Positions 9,427 to 17,642 of a stretch of DNA of 17,642 bases are shown here, piece after piece. The stretch spans positions 1 through 17,642 of the forward strand of contig JAOXYB010020126.1 in NCBI GenBank assembly GCA_028565635.1, in the 5' to 3' direction. Origin of the DNA: Phoronis ovalis. Its lineage: Eukaryota > Phoronida > Phoronidae. Numbering within the stretch: the first letter of the stretch is position 1; each line of letters begins with the position of its first letter. The notes beneath the pieces are model-generated. The model did no database searches, was not told where the DNA came from, and worked only from the letters and a program-made list of their open reading frames with translations. Both the position numbers and the translations under genes were made by a program.

Positions 9427-11211
9427 ATGGCGACCTTGGATGATTACCTTGCGCAGGAAGGTAGCAAAAAGTACGCCGAATTTGTGAAACTAACTGAAGA
9501 AGATTCCAAAAATGACCCAGAAGATGACCCTTATCGATCAAAGTATAGTGCGAGAAAACGTTTAGAAGAAATAAAGGCTAGCATTGATAAATTTTTGTCA
9601 GAACAGGATACGGACGAAAATCTTACATTTGTCTCTGCAGCATTGCATTTGCAACTTGGCTCAAATTATATTGACACTGAAGAACTTTCCACTGGCGAAG
9701 AAAACTTGAGCAAATGTATTAGTCTACAAGAAAATCGTAGACTTAATAAAAAATGTACTACTATTTTACAGCAGTGCTACAATCAACTTGGAATTTTATG
9801 GTGCGGTCGTCGAAATTACGAAAATGCGTTGAAGTTTCTGGAGCTGGCAGAACAACTCTATCATGATTTTAACCATGAAATTGGAGGATCGCCTTGCACA
9901 ATTCAAGAACTATTTTTAGTGGATGCGCAAATGGACGAAGAATCAAAAATACATGGCCGTTCGGTGGGTTTTGAAAGTGGTTACACCCATACTTTGTACT
10001 ACCTGGCTCAAGTGTATGCTAAATTAGAAGAAAATAAGAAATCTGCTGAATATTGTCATGCCACTTTACATCGTCAACTCCAGTCAAAAAAATATGACCC
10101 TGTAGACTGGGCCTTAAATGCTGCCACGTTATCCCAATATTATATGACTAATAATAACTTTACATTGGCTCGTCACTGTTTAGCAAGTGCTAGTCGCATC
10201 TATGAAGAAGTTAGCGATTTAACAACGCCTCCAGAAGATGAATCTGAGGTGGCGAAAGAAAGACATAGGCAACTGTTAGAACACTGTGCTGACATCGAAA
10301 GATGTTGGGTGAAATATGGTCTTGCTCTGTTAGAAACATCTCGTGATCGTTTATTAGAAAAGATTGAAAATACTGAGGATTTACGAGACTTTAATCCCAT
10401 AGACAATTCAGGTCTTGAGAAAAAGTATGCTGAGGTCGAAGAAAAACACCCGCTGCAATTTGACTTGGAGCTAACATCATTTGAGTCTTTGATTACTGAT
10501 AAATGCGTTGTAGAATTCTCTCAGGCACGCGATGTTTTCTTGCAAGTACAGAAATGGCTTAATTGTGCTCGAGAAGTATATAACATTGATTGGCATTGCT
10601 CGGATTATGTGGAAATTCTTCAAGATCATAGCCGTCTCTTTAAAACATTAGCCTTTTTTGAAATGGACTTGGAACGACAATCTAAAATGCACAAAAGGCG
10701 TGTTGATATGCTTAGTGATCTTCTGAAAGAATTGAATCCTCAGTTTTATTTGCTTGTTTGTCGACAGTTGATGTATGAAATTGCCGAAACTTATAGTACC
10801 ATGTTAGACTGTAAACTAGCCATCATTGAGGAAAATGGACAACCAGCTACACTGCATGCAGCCAAAAAAGTTAATCAACTGGTAAAGAAAAGCATTGACC
10901 AGTACCAGGCATATTTAGATTCTCTACTTGATGCTCAAAAGAAATTTCCAGAAAAACTTAGTGATGAAAACGTACGTCCAGCCCTTGTGGCAAAATTTTG
11001 CATGGGTCGTTTGTTTTCAAAATTTATTGAGAGTGAAAAGCGTAAAAAATTAGAGAATGTAAAGGAAAGCTTGGACCATTACTCCTTTCTTGTTGATTAT
11101 TGTTGTAGAAACCCCGAGTCATGTGAAATAGTGCAAAGTGAGTTAGAAATTTGCAGAGAAATGGTATCTTTGTTACCTGCCAAGTTGGATCGCATAGCAC
11201 AAAGCATGTAA
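9427..11211 (+). CDS. KIFBP: KIF-binding protein (KBP), complete single-exon ORF, 594 aa
   Basis: KIF-binding protein binds the motor domains of a subset of kinesins and blocks their microtubule attachment; human mutations cause Goldberg-Shprintzen syndrome (family knowledge). The 594-aa ORF matches the human protein (621 aa) along its length. Landmarks are DPYRSKYSARKRLEEIKA (about 35-52), GSNYIDTEELSTGEE (78-92), a TPR-like NQLGILWCGRRNYENALKFL (119-138), HTLYYLAQVYAKLEENKKSA (188-207), WALNAATLSQYYM (228-240), LQDHSRLFKTLAFFEMDLER (398-417), KMHKRR (420-425), LNPQFYLLV (436-444) and the C-terminal EMVSLLPAKLDR (578-589). The start is chosen because CACAATGG is a good context and the N-terminal length fits the family. 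It lacks the human linker after about residue 60. There are no introns, whereas human KIFBP is multi-exon. It lies head-to-head with DYNC2LI1. Confidence 0.96.
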   Translation: MATLDDYLAQEGSKKYAEFVKLTEEDSKNDPEDDPYRSKYSARKRLEEIKASIDKFLSEQDTDENLTFVSAALHLQLGSNYIDTEELSTGEENLSKCISLQENRRLNKKCTTILQQCYNQLGILWCGRRNYENALKFLELAEQLYHDFNHEIGGSPCTIQELFLVDAQMDEESKIHGRSVGFESGYTHTLYYLAQVYAKLEENKKSAEYCHATLHRQLQSKKYDPVDWALNAATLSQYYMTNNNFTLARHCLASASRIYEEVSDLTTPPEDESEVAKERHRQLLEHCADIERCWVKYGLALLETSRDRLLEKIENTEDLRDFNPIDNSGLEKKYAEVEEKHPLQFDLELTSFESLITDKCVVEFSQARDVFLQVQKWLNCAREVYNIDWHCSDYVEILQDHSRLFKTLAFFEMDLERQSKMHKRRVDMLSDLLKELNPQFYLLVCRQLMYEIAETYSTMLDCKLAIIEENGQPATLHAAKKVNQLVKKSIDQYQAYLDSLLDAQKKFPEKLSDENVRPALVAKFCMGRLFSKFIESEKRKKLENVKESLDHYSFLVDYCCRNPESCEIVQSELEICREMVSLLPAKLDRIAQSM

Positions 11212-11401
11212 ATTATTACTGTTACATGTATTTTAAATATTTAGTGGCAATAGTAAATTGTGCATACATGATATAGGCGACTGATTTTGAATGCCAACAC
11301 AAATTCCTCTTCAAGGGTAGTTTTAGATGTTGTTCTGCTAATAGGTAGTTGGCTTATAAAAATAGCAAAACAGTGTTGTTCTTTGCTGTTTATACTATCT
11401 G

Positions 11402-11407
11402 AATAAA
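11402..11407 (+). terminator. Candidate polyadenylation signal AATAAA of KIFBP
   Basis: First canonical AATAAA after the KIFBP stop, about 190 bp downstream, followed by AT-rich sequence. Plausible 3' end; no transcript evidence. Confidence 0.5.
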
Positions 11408-11830
11408 ACTGTGAAATCTAAATTAAACTATTGCTTAAAGAACTTCTAGGGCTGAGGTGTGCCACTGAGGGTAATTTTTTTTGGATCAACTCCTATAAAA
11501 AATGTTGAAATGTGGACCCATCCTATACAAAAATTAAACAACATACCCCCCAAGTAAATATGTTGCCTGTGTGATTTTAATTAATGTTAAAAATATTATA
11601 CTGTCACTATTTTCCTTAAATAATTTACCTATTTTATACCTTCCTGAGTTTTTTTAATTAGGTCTAAAAATTATACAAATGAAATATCATAGAAACCACA
11701 AACAGAAAAGGTAGTCCATTCGATACCAACATTTTTAAAAGAGGACCAACAGTACATCTCATGTGAGTACCACTCAATAAGAATGTCATGATTCAATTCA
11801 CATAAACATAACATAGTATAATCTATTTTT

Positions 11831-11927
11831 ATTGGCTGATGGCTAATTAATCAAGTGTCAATCTCTCAGCAGGCATCTTAAAACATAACAATTGTATAAT
11901 CCAGATTAATTAGTTATAGCCATCAAT
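11831..11927. repeat. Imperfect inverted repeat (arms ~22 bp)
   Basis: The left arm ATTGGCTGATGGCTAATTAA (continuing TC) pairs with the reverse complement of 11904-11927, which reads ATTGATGGCTATAACTAATT and continues AATC. The 51-bp loop has no coding potential. It may be a small foldback element remnant. Confidence 0.45.
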
Positions 11928-13887
11928 AAATATAGACCAGCTTGAATGTAAGATTCAGTAATTGCACATAGACTTAATATAAATTTTATTTTACTTTTAT
12001 GCAGCTAGCTGCATCAATTACATAAACTTCCAACCATTAATTTAAATTACAAAAAAATAATATAAAACAAAATACAATATACAATATATACAGTGGTTAT
12101 CACAGTAAAATGGAATGGTTTAAAAATAATCGTACAATTTACATCATGTTTTTCAACTAACATAACATCAGTTCTAAGGCCAGACCAAATAGAAATCTTG
12201 TCTAACAGGCACAACCGCTTCATATTTTGACATTTTCACTTTTTTTTTTTTTTTAATAAACCTCAAAACTTAAAAAAAAAATTAAAAAGCCCGATAGACT
12301 TGGCTTTTAAGGGCTTTCACCCATTAAACAACTTGTCTTTGGTGTGGCCTTGGCATAAATGCAATCAATCTACTGAGTCACTATGTACCACTAAAATGTC
12401 GTTTTGATGTATGAATCAACGTCTCAAGTGTGAGATATTGACATGCACCCCAGGCACACAACACAAAAAGTACCTAACCTAATGCCTGTGAAAATATTTT
12501 TTAGGTCTGCCGCACTTCATTCTTATCAGAGTCTTATTCAATGTTTCTCACACTTAGTGCATGTAAGATCTATAAATGCTAGTTAAAAGTTTATGTAACA
12601 TAAATATTTTGTAATAACAAATTCAGGGTGAGTTATTCATTGCTAGCTTGTTAATTAGTACACGCATGAAAGTTCATTAAGTGTTCCTACATGCGTCACT
12701 CTTAGAATCAAATGCTATTTTAAACATGTTTGTGCAAAACAAATGTTGAAAAACATCAGTACAAGTGATAGAATATGTGACCTAACAGTATTTAGAATTT
12801 TTAACTGCGCTGACTGTAGAAAAGTTCTTGTTTCGCAAGTTCCAGTTAGAATGCTCTATTGCCAATAAGACGCAGAATAAGATCACACTTGAACATAACC
12901 TATATCCCTTCCATTTGACTAAAATACTTTTAAGTGATTTTATAATTATATTTTACTTGTGAACATATCCATTCACATGTTTGTCTTGAGGAAAACATTG
13001 TAGTGGAACCAGCACAAGCTGATTGTGTGACTCAGTACTACATGTTGGATAGTTCTTTTCCTGATACCCACTACACGCTACAGTTGGCAACAGATACATA
13101 CAATGTGGTTCTGCAAAACAATAACTATTCAGATAAACATCACATTAAAAAAATAGAGATCCTGTCAGGTATTATATCACTAGTTTATAACAAGAATATG
13201 ATTTTCAAGGTGACACAGGAATTAACATTCAATGAATTATACACAAAATATTTTAAAATCTCGTTTTACAGTTTAGTGTCTGTTATTCGATGTTTTTTAT
13301 TAATAAGTGTGAACATTACATAACTAATTCATAATCGTTTGAAAAGATATTTAATTCCCTTAAAAACAGCAGGAAAACAAAAAAAACATGTTCTGTTATT
13401 CATTGCTTGTTCATTAGCACATCTTACATAATATTTCCTAGTCCTTTGTAATAAAGAATTTTCTTAAACAACAGGAATAAATTTACAGCAGTTAGTGTGA
13501 GATTGTTGAAGTCATACAACAGTGCTACACACTGCAATAGAACCTTATTTTATGTGAAAATACTTAGCCAATCTCATATGAACACAAAACCATAAATAGG
13601 CTGTCAAAAACCTATGAATTTTGTCCTACAACTTAAATTTATATCTACTTGCTGTACCAATCCTAGGTGCAGTATTACACAAGGATTACTTATATTAGAA
13701 ACAATGTTATACAGATTTTTCTTGTTATCTGAGCAAACCCATCTTAATTTTAACATTCACTTTGGGTGTCTCCTATTAATTCCTAGCTTGGTGAAAATAA
13801 AGTCAGAGGTACTTGGCTCCCTGTAACAGAGATCAAGATCTGCGTTTACAATACTCAACAGTCGACATGCCTAGCAGGGTTCAGTTT

Positions 13888-14105
13888 TCACTTTCTATTT
13901 GTTCTGTTGTTTTGATTTTGAGAATTATCCTGAGGAATGTATGAATGAGTAAAATAGCTTGTAGACTTGGTGTTGCTGGGGTTGTTACCAGAGGTATATG
14001 GATTTCCAAACAACTGTGTAGGTGGTGTAGTATACAGCTGACCGCTAGTTGTTCCTCGAACCATGCCTGAAGAAGTTGAGCTGCCACCTCCTTTTGGACG
14101 TCGAT
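13888..14105 (-). CDS. LRRC9: LRRC9-like terminal coding exon: Ser/Asn/Gln-rich tail
   Basis: Acceptor ATCTTAACAG. The first two bases complete an Asn codon, then RRPKGGGSSTSSGMVRGTTS and a low-complexity Thr/Pro/Asn/Gln tail ending NNRTNRK and TGA at 13890-13888. No conserved domain is recognised; likely disordered. Confidence 0.83.
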
Positions 14106-17100
14106 CTGTTAAGATCATAAAAACAAATATTAATACTTATTTATTATTCTATTTCATTTAGTTATTATGATATTTAGTACCAGTGTAAGTTCAAAATTTA
14201 GTATTCTACTAAAAAAATAAATATAAAGGAATGAAGAAACCAGTTTCATCACAGCACATTCGTCTTTGTTATAGCTACCTCTATTGTATGAATGTAACTG
14301 GCCTGATGATCTATTAGAGATTTTATTACATCAGATATTCAACTTACTTGTTTGATTTGATGGCACATTCATTTATTATATTTAGAAGTACTAAGCTGGT
14401 ATTATCATGCAAGCCAAAGTATTAACAGAACAAGATTTAAACAACCTTGCCTCAGTACTAATATCTACTAATATTATTGTTTAGGTCCATACTTATATTA
14501 AAAATAAAATTCCTTCATCCCAACATCCCTTCCTCTTCTATCACAACCAAACTTACTTTTAGAATCTTCTCTTGCTTCATCAGCATAATGTATGGTTCCA
14601 CTCCAAGGGGTTCTCTCCATAGAACCTCCCAGCTGCATATTAGTCACTTTCACTGGTATGTGCGTTTTATATTGACCAATTCCCGGTAACATAGTTTCTA
14701 CTACTGTTGTCATTTGATGCTGAGGCTGCTAAAGACAAGTAAATATTAAAGTTAAAATGTAATTGTCAAAAGTTTCAAACTTGTTAACAAAGCTTTTGAC
14801 CTCATTAGAATATCTTGATCAGTGCTGGAAACTTCTGGTGGAATTAATCCATTTCATGGCAGTAATTAAAGCATGATAACAAAAAATTAAAAGATATTTT
14901 TATTTATTTTTTATACATATTTTGTATCCAAACAACTCAAGATATTCTGATATAAACATAAGTTAAGGACAGGCAATAGCTTTACATTGACAAAAAAAAA
15001 CCTTGCGACAGGTTGTAAACATTTTCCCGCAATGTCTATTTTTGAGTATGGAAGTCCATCAAATTCACTTTAAATTGTATACTTCATAAGCACAGCACAT
15101 ATGATTCTACTTTTAGTTCCAATATACCTAAACATTTTTTCGTAATTTTGTCCATCAGACCTTCATTCATCATTGGTAAATATCCAAGCATTTATGAAAA
15201 CATATTAGTTAACTATATAGTAACAGTAATTGCTGCTAAATAAATATGGTTTCATCTTCTACAAGCAGTAAAGTAATTTACCTGTTGTTCCATGAAGTAC
15301 ATATCTGCCTTAGTTTTTTCTTCATCTGTAACAGGTATCCCATCTATGATACTTAGGTTTGGCATTCGAAACACTAGCATTGGACGATGCATTAACCTTC
15401 TAGCAACTGCATTACTGACAACTGATAATTCTACAAGATTCGTCAAAACTTCCAACTTTTCCAGTTCAGAAATTTCCTTTGAAAATAATAAAGACACTTA
15501 TAGCAGAAGTGGCTTATCACTTAGACCTTATTTTTATATAAAATAGGACCCCTTCTATTTGCAGTTTCCCTTGTTCCATTCTTCGGCACACCACCATTCA
15601 CACAATATAAAACAGTTTGTTTTATGCATACATTTTCTCTTATTTTGCTGCAAAAATCAATTCTTCCTAAGCTTTTAACAAATTTGGAAAATGTAAAGAT
15701 CATTATTCTAGTGATTAAAAGTAATGATTTTTTAAAGAAGATTAAAAATCAGTGATTTACTTGTCCTGATACATAGCCCAACTCATGTAGATGTTTGAGA
15801 TGCACAAACTGCTTAAAACTGAAAATTTTTATCCTGTGCATTGTGATCAGACATGTTCCAGATCAGAAACTGCCAAACTAAAGGCTGAACTGGTAATACT
15901 ATTGTGACTGATGTAAGTGACATCTTGTGGTAGGTTACGATGGCGACTGTTTTAAAGGATAGATTTGATGGCTTTTCCTTGTTGAAAATTAGATATATTG
16001 CTGGTGTTGTTATATTGCATTTTTGATCTCTATCAGCCAGAATGTTGCTGAATATAGGATTGGTGAATTGTGGACATCTGGCATTTGGTGAAAAATACCT
16101 TAGAAGCTATGAAAAATTTAATTGTGACTTATACTCAGATAAACTGAACAGATACTTTCCAATGCATTGAAGTCTAGGTTAACCCTCAAATCTCACATTT
16201 GCTCATAATTTTCCCTGGTGGATGAGATATGAAACTCGTTACAAGCACAACTGTGAGGATTGTGAATTGTCTCATATCTATATCATTGATTTCGTTTTGT
16301 TAAATGTTAGAAGCTAATTCGATTTTTCTTTATGGTACATGAAAAATTTGATTATTTATCTGTGGAGTTGATAAAATTGTATTTTACCTGTATCCTGTTC
16401 ATTCCCATAAATAACCTTTGCAAACTTTCTAAACATCCTAGATAACTGAGTTCTTTGATTCTGTTTTCTTCAATATGTAATTCTTGTAGATTCCATTGAT
16501 TCACAAAGGAATATTCATTAATGCATTTAATCTTGTTTCTGTCCAACACTAGCTCTCGTAAATCCTGTAAACCTTCTAGTCCCTCTATTTTTGTAATTTC
16601 GTTACCTATAAAATAATCAAGAATGTTGCATCAGAATCCAAGAGTATCAAAATGTCAATGGCATCATAATATTAATTGGATTAGTTATCTCACTTAATTG
16701 AAATGCCATCAAATAACCCAATATTTTTATAGACAATTTTTTATACAGTAGTCAACAAAATTTTATTTCCGAAAATTTAAGATTATATTTTATTTCGACA
16801 TCCATTCATACTATGCTTCTACACAATTAGTTACTTTAACAGGTGATGATTTTGGTTCAACCTTGGCTATTACTTGGATTTAGTCACACACTAAGAAACA
16901 ACAAATGAGGTGAAAATCTGGGTTGACATGTTAAGAAATACGTAATAACCGATGAGCTGGACAACATCAAGGTTATTTAGATGCAAGCTAAAACACATGT
17001 GGTGGAAAGGGCACCTAACACTTGTTGAATGTATTTTCTTAAAACCAAGTTATAATTTTGAGTAATTCTGTTCTTTCACCGATCTGCAGTTTGCTTCTAC

Positions 17101-17338
17101 ATATTACAATCACCATAATTTTATTGAACATTATATTTTTATTGTCCAGTGCAAACGTATATGGATTTAGACAGGACACCGGTTACTCCTTAACCAATAG
17201 GAACTAAGATTATAGTAGTTACTGCACTCATTACATACTTTTTAAACAGTGTATTAAAACATACCTTGCAAAAAGAGAGCCTTTAAGTTTGTTAGCCTTC
17301 CCAACTGCAGGGCAGCTAAATCTTTTATACCATTATAT
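13888..17338 (-). CDS. LRRC9: LRRC9-like leucine-rich repeat protein, C-terminal five exons (partial)
   Basis: Five minus-strand exons join in one frame to a stop: 17338-17265, 16605-16388, 15476-15282, 14728-14557 and 14105-13888. They encode about 291 residues: consecutive LRR units (LTNLKALFLQGNEI, LQDLRELVLDRNKI, NLQELHIEENRI, LQRLFMGMNRI, LTNLVELSVVSNAV), then an LRR-cap-like segment (HRPMLVFRMPNLSIIDGIPV) and a charged helix ending FMEQQ. A basic Ser/Thr/Asn-rich tail follows. The spacing and the HRPML.FR.PNL..DG.PV segment resemble LRRC9, a protein of about 1,450 aa in human, so most of the gene lies to the right. LRRC9 function is poorly known. Other long LRR proteins share the repeat, so the symbol rests on remembered similarity; the LRR identity is certain. 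Convergent with KIFBP. Confidence 0.8.
14557..14728 (-). CDS. LRRC9: LRRC9-like exon: post-LRR linker
   Basis: Acceptor TTGTCTTTAG, donor AAA|GTAAGT after one leftover A. It encodes QPQHQMTTVVETMLPGIGQY, then a segment with VKVTNMQLGG and HYADEAREDSK. Frame continuity on both sides supports it. Confidence 0.85.
15282..15476 (-). CDS. LRRC9: LRRC9-like exon: last LRR and cap
   Basis: Acceptor TTTTCAAAG, donor CAACAG|GTAAAT; 65 whole codons in phase 0. It encodes EISELEKLEVLTNLVELSVV, then the HRPMLVFRMPNLSIIDGIPV capping segment and a helix EEKTKADMYFMEQQ. Confidence 0.9.
16388..16605 (-). CDS. LRRC9: LRRC9-like exon: three LRR units
   Basis: Acceptor TTTTATAG, donor ATACAG|GTAAAA. It completes the Gly codon, then encodes NEITKIEGLEGLQDL..LVLDRNKIKCI, NLQELHIEENRIKEL and LQRLFMGMNRIQ, with regular ~22-24-residue LRR spacing. 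Confidence 0.9.
17265..17338 (-). CDS. LRRC9: LRRC9-like exon: LRR segment
   Basis: Acceptor ATGTTTTAG, donor CAAG|GTATGT. It encodes YNGIKDLAALQLGRL followed by TNLKALFLQ and one base of a Gly codon, which is completed by the next exon. Confidence 0.88.
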
Positions 17339-17642
17339 CTAAAACATAAAACGTTGTTATTTGTAACAAACAATATCATAATAAGAAAAAGACTGCAGAC
17401 TTCAGGATAACTTAGAAGAGTATTTTCACAATCCATGCAGCTAGCTAACTGTTCAAAGTTTGGTCAGGCTTCTGTATTTTCATATTTTTGCTGTTTATCC
17501 TATCTATAGGATACCCAGCATTGGTATCGTCTTTTACGGGACGATTTTCAATATTATTTATTTTGAAGAAATTCCCTTTTTTAGCTAATAATAACTGTTC
17601 CAGCATGAAAAAAGTGTGGGCAATAGGAATATTAAGTAGAAA
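17339..17642 (-). other. LRRC9-like upstream intron, no exon seen
   Basis: AT-rich sequence upstream of the acceptor at 17340-17339. I could not recognise another LRR exon before the window ends. Confidence 0.5.

Larger units (their letters stand above)
11212..13887. other. Intergenic region between convergent KIFBP and LRRC9-like 3' ends
   Basis: About 2.7 kb of AT-rich DNA holding the 3' UTRs of both genes. I see one short inverted repeat (11831-11927), a T run and A run around 12240-12285, and one unexplained plus-strand open stretch (13003-13323). There is no recognisable gene. Confidence 0.6.

Noticed and set aside
12286-12316. AAAGCCC..GGGCTTT stem as a terminator-like hairpin
   Set aside because: Bacterial-type terminators do not apply in this eukaryotic context, and a 7-bp stem is within chance expectation.
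13614-13826. 70-codon plus-strand open frame
   Set aside because: No family resemblance; lies in the probable 3' UTR side of the LRRC9-like gene.
14477-14689. Plus-strand open frame over an LRRC9-like exon
   Set aside because: Antisense shadow of the spliced minus-strand exon 14728-14557, which has frame continuity on both sides.

Overview
This is nuclear DNA from an AT-rich, intron-rich metazoan, most likely an invertebrate. The evidence is animal gene families (cytoplasmic dynein-2 light intermediate chain, KIF-binding protein, an LRRC9-type leucine-rich-repeat protein, a Ras-family GTPase), GT-AG introns at conserved coding phases, and short transposon remnants in introns. I cannot fix the phylum from the sequence alone.

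Layout: (1) About 258-8922, minus strand, is the 5' part of DYNC2LI1. Seven coding exons give a continuous frame from the start Met through the P-loop (GSKQSGKT) and the KDVAHIWELGGG segment to the LDLSLPNELW helix; the rest lies beyond base 1. (2) The 6-kb sixth intron of that gene holds three insertions: a Ras-family GTPase coding block on the same strand (4277-4947) whose frame is broken twice, a 541-bp terminal-inverted-repeat element with an 8-bp target duplication and an internal ~30-bp periodic array (2724-3264), and a 311-bp MITE-like element (1038-1348). (3) 8923-9426 is a ~0.5-kb gap between divergent start codons. (4) 9427-11211, plus strand, is a complete KIF-binding protein gene (KIFBP/KBP, 594 aa) in one uninterrupted ORF. 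(5) 11212-13887 is non-coding, between convergent gene ends. (6) 13888-17338, minus strand, is the last five coding exons of an LRRC9-like gene, in perfect splice phase; the rest lies beyond the right edge.

Functional theme: DYNC2LI1 belongs to the retrograde intraflagellar transport motor, KIFBP inhibits a subset of kinesins, and LRRC9-type proteins occur in ciliated animals. The window therefore has a microtubule/cilium flavour, and DYNC2LI1 and KIFBP may share a bidirectional promoter. All exon boundaries were read by eye from splice consensus, frame and remembered family sequence; no alignment was run.
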